A stretch of DNA of 64,000 nt from Ramichloridium luteum (lineage: Eukaryota > Ascomycota > Dothideomycetes > Mycosphaerellales > Dissoconiaceae). The notes under the pieces were generated by a model. It was not told where the DNA came from. It did no database searches and saw only the letters and a list, made by a program, of their open reading frames with translations. Below, in pieces: positions 9,248-21,922 of this stretch. How positions within the stretch are numbered: the stretch's first letter is position 1; every line of letters starts with the position of its first letter. The DNA lies in contig MTSC01000062.1 in NCBI GenBank assembly GCA_002368545.1, forward strand, positions 50,440 through 114,439, given 5' to 3'. The translations under genes and the position numbers were made by a program.

Positions 9248-10717
9248 AACGCGATGGACTGATCGGGGCGTGCATGAGCGAATGACGGCGTGGCCTTCTG
9301 CGTGGGGCGCCCTGGACCAACGACGAATGTGATACCACCTTGTGCCTTCGGAACGGGTTTTTTGAAAAGCGCGGCGATCCGGTTAGAGTCGCGCGGTTGT
9401 GCTATGGAAGCAGCATGGCGATGAGGCGCAAGGGGGGTTCAATTGGCTTTGGCAGTCAAATTGTGATCCTTTGCGGCCCTGCTGGCGGGATGGTGGTCCG
9501 GATGCAAGATCTTTGTACAACAGCCTTACACTTCGTTCTTGTCGTTCCCCAATTTTGTGTAAGTAGATACCGGCCGAGCCTGCGAGGCAGTTTGGGGCGG
9601 TGGGTTCCCGGCTACGCTCGGTTCGGGAGTGCGCGCGGTGCACATATGTTTTTATTATTATAGGAAAAGGATGGCAAAAATTTCTACTCTGCAATGCCCC
9701 ATTCGCGTCTCGTGAAAGATGTGTCTGGTCGCGTGACCCTCGGATGGAATCAAGGGACACTGACATGACGAGGCGACTGAAAGAATGCCCCCTACATCTC
9801 CCGCGCGCACGACTATAAGACCGCAATCGCGAAGCATGCACCGGCGATTTTTCACAATGTTGAGAATTCAAACGAGAGGAATCCCCATATTCCAGCCAGC
9901 AGGGAAGAAGAGGAACAGGAAGAAAAAGAAGTGACCGCAAAACTCGTCTTCCCGCTTCAACAACTCTCGCTTTCTCTCTCTACTCTTTCACTATTCTAGG
10001 TAATAAGATGCATCCACGTTGACGCTTTCCATCTTTCTCCACCTTCTCCAACCCTGGATGATGTATATAATGCCATCTATAATAGTGCAGTGCAGTGCAG
10101 TGCTGTATGCCGCCCAAAAAAAATCTGCCCGCCCCTTCCGCCGTGTGCTGTGTATGTGGGAGAAGCCGAACAAACGAACAAGCACACGTCAAGGACGAAA
10201 ACACGAAAGAGAGAAAAAAAACCAAAACCACACCATGCCGGCACAGCACTCCTTCCCGAAGACCCAACCGGTGCGAACCCAATGATTGAGGAAGCCGACA
10301 CGGATCCCACCCATACCCCGGTTCTCCGCTGCGGCGCAAAGAAAAAAAAGAAAAGTACAAGTAACCTAACACACGCGCGCGCGCGAGAACGAAATTCGGA
10401 CTCGAGGAGTGGAAACCCAGGCCGAGGAGCAAGATGAGAGCGAGGAAATGCGGTCAAGTAAGTCACGTAACAGAACGTGACGTGACGGAACGGCGGGGTG
10501 GGGAGGGAGGCTGATGGTGTATAAGTCATGGAATCACAACAGAAGGCCCCTCCCCCAAAAGCATCCGCCCAGAGCAAAAGAGAGAGAGAGAAGAAGAAGA
10601 CAAGACCGATTCGAAAAAAAAAAGAACAAGATATTCGCACGCCAGATTTCCACCTCACTCCGTCCCTTTTTGTCCCCATCACTTCGTCCTGTCGCCTCTC
10701 CCGCACAAAAGGGTGGT
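9248..10717. other. Convergent 3' interval
   Basis: Lies between the 3' ends of the RRM gene (plus) and the large disordered-protein gene (minus). It holds short A-runs, a GTGCAGTGCAGTGCAGTGC repeat near 10084 and a purine-rich stretch at 10560-10630. No coding sequence with recognisable features. Confidence 0.5.
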
Positions 10718-13700
10718 TCAGCCCCCCGCGGCAGCCGGGCGCGGGCCCCTCCGTGCCGCCGCCGCCGCCGCCGCCGAGGGCGGCCGGGACGGGTGCGCGA
10801 CGGTGATGGTCTCGGCGTCGCCGTCGTCGAGGCTGTCCGGGCTGGCGGGCGCGCCCGCTACGACCGGCGCCGGGGGTGGTGGCGGGGCGGGTTTCGCTGC
10901 GATGGTGGGAGCGGCAGCAGGCGTCGGCGTGGCGGTCGTCGCTCGCTCCCGATCCTGCTTTTCACGTCCTCGCGACACTCCGGCGCCGTCGGCCGCGGGC
11001 GCAGCTGTAGCTGTAGCTGTAGCTGTCGTGGGAGGCTGGAGGGTCGCCGGCGGCGCCTCCCGACTGGGGGATGTTGCGACGCCACCCTGCGCGCCGTTCA
11101 GCGCATCGCCCGACACCCCAGGTGCAGGCGCACCAAATCCTTCATCGGGTCTCGGACGCGAGGCCAGAAGAATGCCCTGCGACTTCGACAGCGGTGAGCG
11201 AGTCAAGGAGTCCTGTCGTTGTTGCTGCGGCTGCTGCTGCTGCGGCTGCTGTGAGGCGACAGGAGCGGCGGCGGCGGCCACGGCGAGGGGCGCAGGAGGC
11301 GGAGGTGCCTGCGCCAAAAGGTCTCCAAACGGACGAGGCTCGTGCTCTACGCGGCCGCCGTCGCCGCTGCCACTATGTCTGTCGCTGTCGTGGAGGTGGG
11401 GTGCGCCGGGGGGATCGCCGGGGCGGTTGGTGCTGAGTCCGTCATCTCGACGTCGGCCGGGGGAGTCGGGGCGGTGGTGGTGGTGGTGGTGGTGGTGGTG
11501 GTGGTTGGGGGGCCCGTGGTGGCGGTGGGAGTGTCCGTGCTGGTGGTGCTGGTGGTGGGATTGGTCGGCGCTTCCGGGTCCCTCGCCGGCGGGGCGCCGG
11601 GCGTCGGGCTCCCCGGGGCCTGATGCGTGCTCGGCGGGGTGGGCCCGTCCATCGGGTGGCGGGCGGGAGCCTCCTCGGGGTGGCTGTTGTTGGTGGGCAG
11701 GGGAACCGGAAGGGCCGCGGAGCTGGTCGGGGTGGTCGATAGGGAGCCGGTGGAGCTCTCCGTCGCCTTCTTCTATTGATCAGAGTATAGTCAGCACGAG
11801 GCCCGTTCGGATCGAACGAAGAGAGGAGAGTAGAGCAATCGCGACGCATGTCAGGGCAGGGATGGATCGGGGAGAAAGCGGGGGGAAGGAGCGACAGGGA
11901 GGAAAAGGAAAGAAGCAATGGGGACGAAACGGATGACGCGAACCTCCTTCGGTCTCGGCCCCACCACGCTGCTGCTCCCCGGGGGTCTCCTTCTTCGAGT
12001 AGTGGTGGTGGTGCACTTTGCGGAGGTTGTTGGCCGAGCTTACACTTCTCATGTCCGGCCTGCCGTCCTTGCGGATCAGGATCCCGTCGGCGTTGCGGAT
12101 CGGCTTCGTCCGCGTCTTCTTGCCCGCCGACGACGACGCGCCGCCGAGCCCGCTCTCGAGCGCGTAGTGCTCGCCGCCGCCGCCGCCGCCGCCGTGCGCC
12201 AGGTGCACGGGCGTCGATGGGTACTCGCCGATGCGCGGCGGCTCGCCGTGGCCCCCGTGCGGGCCGTCGGAGCGCGGGATCGGCCGCGGCGCCATGCTGC
12301 CGGGCGAATGCGGCGGGGGTCCGCTGTGGTGGTGGTGGTGATACCCGTTCGGGGGAGGGGGTTGTTGGCTGCCGTTGGCCCATTCCGTGCGCTCCCACTC
12401 CGGCCCACCATGCTCTTGCTGTTCCGCATGTTGATGGTGCGCGCCTCCGCGGCCGCCGCGGCCGCCACGGCTCCCACGACCTCTGCCTCGTCCCCCGCGT
12501 CCTCCCCGGCCGCCAGGGTGCTGGTGTGGTGGCATCGAGCGATCGCCGTCCCGCCAGCCATCGTGCGGCTCCGGATGCGCAGTAGATGTGATGAAGCGGA
12601 AGTTGTGCTGGGAACCAGGAGGCGGAGGGGGAGCAGACGCGCCATGCGGAGGGCCAGCGTGGTCGCTGTCCGAGTGCGTGCGACCGCGCTCCTCCGGCGG
12701 GTATGACGTCGGACCATAGTTGTCTTCCGGGTGTCCTCCGCGTGACATGTTCGGCATCAGCGGCGCGAGTTTGGGTCGCTTCGAGCCGTCGGCTATGGGT
12801 GATCCGTACGGGGATCCTCGGTCCTCCGGCGGTCGCTTCACGGCGTGGTTGGCGTTCACTGCCGCCCATCCGCTTGACGGCGGCTCGGGTTCGCGTCGTT
12901 CAGGCGGAGGCGCGCTGGATGGAGGCGGTGGGTGGTAAGCTTCTGCTGGGCGCCAACCTGCGACTGGCGGAGGCGGTCCCGAAATTGGTGCTGGCGGCGG
13001 GGGCGGCAGGCTCTCGGCCGCGCGAGGAGGCACCGGAGCTCCTGGAGGTGGTTGTGAAGGACCGTGAGGGTGCGGCTCGCTCGGCGGGTACATCTTCGCA
13101 TCAGAAGCCGGGCGGAAGCCGTGAGGACCTTGCGACTCGGGTGGAGGCGGCCCTGGGAACGGTGGCCGTTGCCCATCCTGTGAGGCGTTCGACGCCGTTC
13201 GCATCGCCGGCAGAGCTCCTGGTGGCGGTCCATGCGAATGAGAATGAGCATGATGCGGTCCCGGTGGGGGCGCGTGCGGTGGAAGTCGCTGCTGCGACCC
13301 CGGCGGAGGTGCAGTCTCGTAGTAGGGCCCATCGCGATGCGGTGTTGACGTAGGCTGTCGCGGTGCTGGCGTAGGAGCCTTGGAGTCCCCTTCCAGCTTT
13401 CGCAGACGATTACGGAACAGATCCATCTGCATGACGACATCATCGATCTGATGACATTGCTGTGACAGCCGGGAGATCTGCGAGGTCAACACATCGAGGT
13501 CGGCCGGATCCGCGCGCGGCAGGTCCGAAGGCGGCGGTGGTCGGGACCGCAGCTCCTGGCCGAAGCGCTCGAGGGTACTGCTGATGGTGCCGATTTCATG
13601 GTGCAGGCGATTGACGCTGAGCTCGAGGTCGGAGAACTGCCGCCGATAGCCCTCCAGCGTGGCGGTGTTGTAGGTGACCTGCGCCTGCAGGCGCGAGATG

Positions 13701-13894
13701 GCGCTGGCCCAGATGTCGCTGGGGTTGCGATCGGGGCCATTGGAGGCCATGGAGGGCGCGCGCGCGTGGTCGGCGACCCGCGCGGCCATCAGGGGACCGG
13801 CGTCGCGCATGGGCATGTCGGGCGGCATGGGACCAGCGCGATCGGCGCCGTCGACGGGCTTCTCCATCTTCATGGGCCGCGCCGAGACATTCAT
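10718..13894 (-). CDS. Large disordered protein with coiled coil, RGG box and His/Gln-rich tail
   Basis: Two exons are proposed: 13894-11968 and 11772-10718, giving about 993 aa. The acceptor (CTGAC branch, then ATAG at 11773) is clear; the donor at 11967 (GTGGTG) is my best frame-consistent choice and uncertain. Residues about 60-200 look like coiled coil (SRLQAQV.., LERFGQEL, LFRNRLRKLEGD). Then follow several hundred residues rich in Pro, Gly and His, a GRGGRGGRGRGRG-type RGG stretch, a conserved-looking basic island containing NADGILIRKDGRPD just before the splice site, and a tail with poly-His, poly-Gln and Ala/Pro runs. RGG boxes usually bind RNA or mediate condensation; here that is inference. 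I do not recognise the family. Start chosen: the ATG at 13894, the first in-frame ATG before the coiled coil. Exon 2 is open in all three frames near its start, so its frame rests on composition and length. Confidence 0.65.
11473..11505 (+). repeat. (GGT)n trinucleotide run inside exon 2
   Basis: About eleven GGT/GTG units on the plus strand, read on the minus strand as CAC. In the chosen frame they encode poly-His; the other two minus frames give poly-Thr and poly-Pro. Length variation by whole units would keep the frame. Confidence 0.85.
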
Positions 13895-15998
13895 ATGGCG
13901 ACGATGCGCCCCTCGGGGAGCGATTGCGAACTTCGTTCTCGTGTGTCGTTCGTCCGGAGAGCTGTTTCCCAGGTCCGGACGCGTCGCACCACACAAGGAG
14001 TGAATCGCACAGGACGACACGCGATGATGCTCCAAAGCTGCGGCAAGGTGTCAGCGCGTCACGAATATCGGATGGCGTAGGCGCGTGAGTGAAGTTTTAT
14101 GCTTTCATCGTCGTCACTATCGCTCGTGGCAGGCTCGTATCCCAAACGAAGTATCGTGCACGGCACAGGGACCATTCCGATCTATCGACCAGGAACACCA
14201 CATATCAACGCGACCCGAGACGACAATGAAGAACACACGACGAGGATCTGCGCCGACAGCGCCAGTACCCACAGTTCACGTACCTGTTGTGAACCCACCG
14301 TCCAATCGTCAGTAGGTCGTTAAGAGGAAGAGGCACAAGGCGCGCAATTGCAATTCGCCTTCTCTCCTAGGGATTTATTTTTCGTTCCCTTGTCTCCCCT
14401 CCCTTGCGCCACGACACAATGGGTATCCCGGTCGGGGCAAGCCAGATGGCGGTGATGCACAAGAGGCGCGAGAAGGCTTGGCCCAGATGACGACGACGCG
14501 CGCCAATATCAACGGTGATCTCCTGCGCAGCGAGACGTGACTCATCAATGGTGGACGAAGTAGCAGTCGTGTCCCGATCGTCCAGCCCAACCGCGACGGA
14601 TGACTTGGGCGTAGTAGTAACAGAGAGGCAGCGGGCGCAATGCAGTGTGCGAGATAGGTGAAGAAAGGGAGAAGGGGGAGGAGTAGTTGGAGCCAAGCGT
14701 GGGTGTGGGTTGTATAGCGGTGGCGGTAGTGGTGGGAGCAGCGAGCGAATGGAATAGCAGAATGGAGTAAGGTGTACAAAGTAGAATGGATAATGGAATA
14801 ATAGAGGCAGGAAGGATGGGAAGGAGATGCGCCAGGACTGAGTTCCCGTCGGTGCCAGCGGGAACGGACCGACCAAAGATAGTGTTTTGTTGTATCGTCG
14901 TAGTACAGCGAGTGGTATGTACTGTCACTAGTAGGAATAACTTAGAGCGTGTGTGGGCATGTACAGTTACGGTAAGGAGGGAGGGACTCTCTGCGCGCAA
15001 GTCGCGTCAGTGTGCCCTTTCGTCGGGGCGGGTCCTTGCCTGTCTTTGCCTAAGTTACTTGGTCCGTCGTCAGACACGCGGGATTGGTAAGGAAGAAGGA
15101 CCAGCCCGAGTGGGAAAGTATAAGTGTACAGAACAGTTAGGTTTAATGTCAGATGCTTTAGGACAGAGCCGGTAAGATTGTAGGAGTGTGGCGCGCCAGT
15201 CAGCGATCGGCAGCGCAACGCTGGCCCTGACGCCGCGAACGAGTGGCCAGCGAGCGACAGACAACGCCCGACTAGGGGAGTGACGCGCGCGCGCGGGTGT
15301 GAAACGGGGGTTGATGATCATGGCTGGGAGCGAGTGAGCGAGTGGGCCCGGGACCCACGAACGAACAAGGGGACAAAAAGGCAAATCATGGTATCGTCAT
15401 ACTGCGAGTTCCCTCAATTCCACCCGTTCGCCGGCCTTTGACGCCTTCCTGGCCTCTCGGGTGCGGACAGGTAGTTGGCCAAAAGAGCGTTGCGTTGGAT
15501 GCAGGTAGACAGACAGGCACGACAGGTAGGCAGCCCACAGCGCCGGAGCTTCGGGGCTTATGCTCACGACGATACTGTCCATAGTACCGGAGGACCAGGC
15601 AGGAGTTGAGTTAGTCGACGAGTCTCGCGCCCGCAAGGGCATAGTGCCATCGGAAACAAGACCTATACCGTACAGTTCATAAGTCAATAGGAAACGGCGC
15701 GCCCAACCGATAGCCGATTCTTCCCTGGCCCATTCGTCCTCGCATCGTCCTTTTCTTCGTTCGCGCAGTTGCGCTTCCATGGCCCTGTTCGGCTGGCGCA
15801 TTCATTTAGGTGGGCTTTTTTTTTCTTTCGGTCTTAGTGCATTTCGCGACAGGGCTCAATCCAGCCCACCCATCACATACGACGTCCAGCGGCGTTTCGC
15901 ACATGCATATGGTACAGCCGCAAATGCTGGCACAAGCGTACCCGTCCGTTCCCTACTGGCCCGGCAGAATCATCGCTCTGTTGTTTGCGGCGCGCGCG

Positions 15999-16020
15999 CA
16001 GCAGCAGCAGCAGCAGCAGC
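15999..16020 (+). repeat. (CAG)7 microsatellite
   Basis: Seven consecutive CAG units in non-coding sequence, preceded by a GCGCGCGC patch. Confidence 0.9.
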
Positions 16021-19000
16021 GATCAGACAGCTGTGCATCTCTGCATCCAGCGGCACTTTCTTTTACCTGGCGCTCGGCACAGGCAGCTATAGGGGAAAAC
16101 CGCGCCAGGATAAGGTCTCTAGTGAGACAGGAGTGTGATCACGATGGCCCTATCGAACCAACAAACCCCCGTTTGCCTTTGTTTAAATTGGTTCCCCGGC
16201 AGAATTCATCAAGGGCGCAGGGATCAGACGGTGTCACCGCACCAGATCGCTACCAGTCGGAGAAAAAAGAACAAACCACCACGTAAGTTAGGGAAACACG
16301 AGCGATGTCATGATTGGGTTGTTGCTCCACTATTCCGCCCTGTCATCGCCCCTCTCCGCGATCCGCCAATGTGTGAATCTGCATATGCATGCATGCATGT
16401 CCATGTCTTTTGCCCGGGCGCGGTGGAGATCTTCGCACTTGTACCTTGCTGCTCGCGAGCCCCGCAAGGCTATCTATCATCTTGCGTGCGTCGGAGAAGC
16501 GAAATTCTTATTATTCTGAGCATCCCTGCAGGGATCCCGCCCACAGGGAAAGGGAAAAAAAAGGATGCAAGGACCCACTTTCGGAAAAGCCAACGAATCA
16601 AATCTGTTCGCTGCGCGCGCGCGCGTCTGCGTGTACGCTGTACGCCGGAAGTGCAGTTGCATGGAACACCCGCGTCAAGCCTGCTCTGGGAGCAACCTAT
16701 CAAAACCGCCATTGAACTTTTGCTTTGGTGACTTACGATCTATGTCACCAGTGTGGCACAGCAGACACCATCGCCCCCGGCAAGCGACGGCATATGTACG
16801 GACGACGTCCTGCTGCTGCCTTTGCTGCTGCTGCGGCGGCGGCGTGTCTGCGGCGCTGCATTCCCTTTTTTTTTTTGCACATAAAACAATGGATCGCTTT
16901 TCGCGCCGCTCGCTCCCCAATCAGCGGTGCGCATAGCGATTGCGCCAACAGCCTTTGGCGTCTTGCCGGGCGGCGAGTTCTTTTTGATTGGCCTTTTGGG
17001 CAAGAGAGCGCGACGCGCCAACTGTTTTCCGCCGCGTAGATTGATGGATGGCGGTCCATACATAGATATGCTATGACAGATCTCGGAACTATCTGTGCTT
17101 TAGGTTTTCCGTGCGGATAGCAAGACCTTACTGTGACCCTGGGAAGCAGCGATTCCACCAATCGCTTTCTCTTTTTGCTCGTTCACGTGCAACAGATGGT
17201 GACCTGAGCGGCGTGTCGTCCGGACCATCGCTAGCCTCTGAAGACCATCGCCGCCTGTCGCCTTCCAATCACCGGCATGCTCCTCCAAGACATAAAGCAG
17301 CAGTTGTCAAGTGTCTGGTGACCCACGACCGAACCAAAACGGCTACCCGGCTGTTTTTAGAGTGGCCAGACGTAACTACTGTAGGTTATGTATGTATGTA
17401 TTACGCAGTGCCAAGGCGTTTTCGCAATCGCTCTTTAAGCAGTGCCGATAGTCCCAACGGGACACTAACGCGGCAAATCTCGTGTGCGAAGTCTCTTTTG
17501 TTTTCCCTCTCGTAACCTTGCTTGACTAGGTTAATCCTGGCTGGCGGGCTAGTCGATGGAATTCATTGTGGTTACGTAGACCGACGGTATTGCGGCACAG
17601 GTTGGGCATTGGGCTTGGGTTCTTGCGCAGAGCGGCCTCCTTCCTCCTTCTGCGCAGACCTACGTGTGATGATTCCTCGGTGCGGAAGGAATAAGTAATG
17701 GCGATCCTATGCATTGCCCTGGGACCTACCCCTGCAAACAGAGATTGCGCGAATGGCCTCCCTATCCCGCTCCTCCCAACATCAACGAGTAGCACTTTTC
17801 ACTTGTCTAGCAGCCTGGTTCCTTCCAAAAGCGGAACGTGCGCGGGAAGCATAGTCATCGTCCACCATTATTTGGGCCGCACAAAAAAAGTACGAAGCTT
17901 GTATAGAGAGGCAGTAAAGTAACAATGACGGCATGCAAGGAAGCAGCGCGAAAGAGCTTCATCGCGGACGTATAGCATTAATAAATGCAGACCGAGATAC
18001 CGCGTGGTGCTGGTGGTGGTGATGGCTGCCCCGATAGCTCGGGCGAGCCGCGATAGGTCCCTCAATCGACAGACGCGCGGCTGCTCGCTTCTGGGCGAGA
18101 AAAGAATAAAATGGTGGTGGCGTGGCGGCGTGAATGAGCCGCCGAATTCGTTCGGCTGCATACCGGGCGGCGGCGGACCCGCGGAAACCAGGGAGATCCA
18201 TACAGGACAGTTCATACATACGGAGTACATCCCCTTTGTTTCCGTGCAAGCAGATGCGTGAAGGAGGAGGTATGTTTGTACATCTGTACTACCCAATATG
18301 TGTATGCATGCGTTGTTGCGGTATCCTTGCAAGGCTGTGCTCTTGTTCCTCGAGACGTCCCGGCGCGTGGATGCAAAGTACATTACGGCGCCACGTATAG
18401 CATCCCAAACCATTGGAAGAACGGAAATGCTGTACACTATCCACTAGATCGTTGTGGCGCCCGCGCATGTATTCGAGCCAAACGATGAAAGATGAAATCG
18501 AACAGGACTACCAGAGGGTTCCCCCACTGGCGCATGGATTGCCGACGTATGAGGAGGATGTATCCATCCGATTCTCGTCTACCTATCGAGCATGACCAGT
18601 GAACGCGGACATCGCAGCCGCCGTGAGAGTGGATCGATTCGCTCCCTGTAGCTCTAACACTCACCGTATCGTTCATCCAGCATGACACCCCTGCCCCGTC
18701 AGCAGCGCCGATTTTGACAAGTAGCGGTACGGTCAGTGTGGGACCATTGCAATGTCACCGCTTGCGCTACCCAGAAAGGCTTCCAGAGAGCCAGATAGCC
18801 GCGCTACCGAGACGCACTCGCAGGGACCTAGGTGTCATCATATGGCAATTTATTAGAAAGCCAGAAATTTCCTGTCGTGATGGAACGAACGTTAAGCGAA
18901 GCCATTCGATTTGCGGGCTAATTTCCAGACTATTGCATGCTCTATAGCTTGGGACAAAGGTGTCTGATCTCGACGAAGTAACTGATGCGCATTAAGTATT

Positions 19001-20799
19001 CATAAATTGGTACACGCTGATTCGCGACCAATATTGGTCACGTCGCAACGCGATAATCCCTAGGCACGTAATCACTCGCATTCGGATGAGATGTGGGACC
19101 GAGGCCATTGGCCGGATTGGTGCCCACCTTATTGAGCAATTTAGCGATGGGACACACCATTTGGGAGGCCAAGGTGATTGTGCCAATAATCTCCGCACAT
19201 TAACATATATAGACGTGCACTTGGCGATACCTCGTTCCTCCCAATAAAATGAAATAAAATAACAGAAAGGAGGATAGACAGACAGGCATCCACGTATAGG
19301 GTGGATGCGCCGCGCACCGATAACCGGATACGCGGCGCCTGCGGGGCTTGCATAATGCATATAACTTATCCAAGCTGGCAAAACGAGGCGTCGGGTGCTA
19401 GGATGTCACGATGTCAAGATTACTTTCTTGTAGGGCCACCCTCCCACACCATGACACGCCGCTACGCTCGTTTCAGTAATAATATGCTGCTCCTGCTTTG
19501 GCTTGCGCGCTCCTGTGTGTGAGATAGGGGAGGTTTGGCGGGCTTTGCGAGAGCGTGAAACGGAAATGCGGCAAGATTTGGGAGGACATACCTAGGTAGA
19601 TACTTGTTCCGGCGTTGTATTATGATCAGGCGATGTCCGCTGCAGCAGCGTACTTTTGTAGTGTCTATGGCGAAACAAGGGCGCGGTCAAGGGCGCGGAC
19701 AAGGGTAGGGCAGCAGCAACAGCGGCGCCGCCGCCAGGCGGACAGCACATGCATGATGCAGCATTAAGTGTTCGGTCGGCAAGCTTGTGAGATCGTTCTT
19801 GACGTGCAATGATCATGCGATTTCGTCAAATCTTTGCGCGCCGCCAGTCGCAGAGAGCGCACTATCCATTTGGCTCCGGGGCGTCTCATTCGCTCGCTTT
19901 TCTCCCATGCGCATCGACTCACTGCTACGACCTTAGTCGCAAACCTTCGTGACTGACAATCAAGTGTCATGTCGTTAAGATTATCGCTAGGCAGTTTCGC
20001 AAAGCCGAGTGTTCCGTTGCACGCGAAGGAAGTGGATTCGCAGCACGCGGCAAATGACTCTGCACTCTGACTTTCTGTGCCGTACTGCTTCGATATTCTG
20101 TTGATGATCGAGCGAACAGCGTAACATTTGGATTGACGCATGCTCAAGCCAAGAAGAAAAGTCAGACCTCCCCGGGCGAAAGCCATCACCAAGTTTTTGT
20201 CGCTATTCTCGCCCATGTCATGTCGGAGACCACGACACAAGCGCGGAAGGTTAAAGGCATTAGCGGCGGTTCAACGAACAGCACAGCAGCCCAAGCAGGG
20301 CAGCACAATGCACAACAGAGCGACAAGATAAATTGCAGTGCGGTACCAATCCTGCTAGTGGTCTTATATGCGGATCGCAAGGAAGCCAATCGCTGGCCGT
20401 TGACAGCTGCCAGCTTTGGTCCCGGCGGCCGGGCTAATGAAATGCACTAAGCGAAGCACTTACCGATATTCCAAACCATTAGTGATCACCCTCCTCTTTT
20501 AGGTACTTTTCCGCTGCGCTTCCTCATCGTTCGGATGACCCTTCGTAAACTCGGGTCAGCATACTGCATGTCCGGTGGATAGCCAGCGCTCGTGACGCCA
20601 GGTTTTACCTTTCGGCGCGTGCATGAACTCGGCTAGCATTGATTTCCACCATGGCACGCATTGTCATGCCGTTGGGTGCTTTTCTTTGCATTCGATAATT
20701 TAGATTTCAGCCCGCTCCCTATCTCGCTATACGAATGCCATCGTACGGAATCTTGCACCACAGCGCCACATTCGCGGACTTGGTCACGGATGCGGTCGT

Positions 20800-20801
<2 letters not shown>

Positions 20802-20829
<28 letters not shown>
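20802..20829 (+). repeat. (CT)14 microsatellite
   Basis: An uninterrupted CT dinucleotide run about 1.1 kb upstream of TAF1. CT tracts are common in fungal promoters, but the distance makes a direct role in TAF1 uncertain. Confidence 0.9.
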
Positions 20830-20833
<4 letters not shown>

Positions 20834-21922
20834 GCGCATGTACTCAGGTCACGGCATGCCTAGGCTGCGATTCTGCATTTAACCCAGGAACTTGGCGTGT
20901 TGAGCTCAGAATACTTGGCCGACGGAGCTAGATCTTCTGCAGTTATCGCGAAAGCATTACAGCCGATGTGGATCGGCGGATGTAGCGAAGTACCGATTGA
21001 ACGATTCCATCGCCAGGCTGCCCTTCCGTCAGACAGAAGCAGGTGTTGCCAGGCGCGAGGTGATCGTCGTTCGTCCACCGAGCTTATCGTATAACTTATG
21101 CTTTACCTTCATTCATCGGAGTGAGTCTTGCTCACCCGCGACATCGTGTGCCCTCTTACGGATGACCCGGATGCCTCGATGCGCTGCCAAAGTGCGTGGC
21201 AGAAGGACGACCTGTTCCAAGTGCGACTGCCTAGGCAGGCAGTGTACAGACCAAGCTGATTCCTGATTGCAGCGAATCTTTCGGCGCAGCTGTGTTTGCA
21301 TAGAAGATGACTTCATACCTTCATATGTAAAGCGTTGCGGATCTAGATTAAAGACCTGCATGCACTGGGCCGCATCCAAGTTCCTTCAGGTGACCAGCGT
21401 GCCAGCCATTGCTGCGGCAGAAACGCGGGACTGTGTGCATACCTAGCTTTATAGAAATGATTTTCGTGTGGATCATCACTTGAGCCAACAAAGCAAGCTC
21501 GCTTTATGTAGGGGTTGCGGCCTTTGATCGAACTAGCCTGCTTTGGTCGCACCGCTTGCCCGCCTGAAGTGCGCTGGCGATAAGGTCCCCGCTTAAGCAT
21601 TTCTTCGAATGCGGCTCTCGATCACGTGATTTCATCGTCGCGCATGCTTGCGCCGGGGGAACTTCGGCAGCGGGAGCACCCCCGACTTTGGGATCGATGT
21701 CACGAGTGAAAGAACATAGGTGCAGGGCGGCGACAGGCACGTGGTGCATTCTTACGACGACGACTCATCCAAGGATCTGCGGAGCCTTGTTGAGAATCTC
21801 ACTACAAATACAGCGCGGTTGCCTGCCGCGACGCCAACGCTGCTGGATGGTCCCGACAATCGACGCGACGATGCGGAGAACTTGAATGACTCCGAGCCTC
21901 GCCATCTCAAACCGCACCCGCG

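Larger units (their letters stand above)
13895..21922. other. About 8 kb divergent interval without a convincing gene
   Basis: It lies between the starts of the disordered-protein gene (minus) and TAF1 (plus). The stretch at about 14360-14880 is pyrimidine-rich on the minus strand, as in fungal promoters and leaders, and fits the 5' region of the gene ending at 13894. The rest holds microsatellites (a CAG run near 16000, a CT run near 20802), GC-alternating patches and many short open frames on both strands. None has a recognisable domain or consistent codon use. It is not visibly AT-rich, so there is no sign of RIP-type decay or an old transposon. The last 200 bases before 21923 should be the TAF1 leader. 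Confidence 0.5.

Noticed and set aside
11442..12869. 475-codon minus-strand frame rich in Arg/Pro
   Set aside because: It overlaps the disordered-protein gene in another frame, and its sequence is what a shifted reading of Pro/Gly/His-rich codons gives.
15870..15910. CACATACGAC resembling the start of fungal 5S rRNA
   Set aside because: The following sequence does not match the 5S internal control region.
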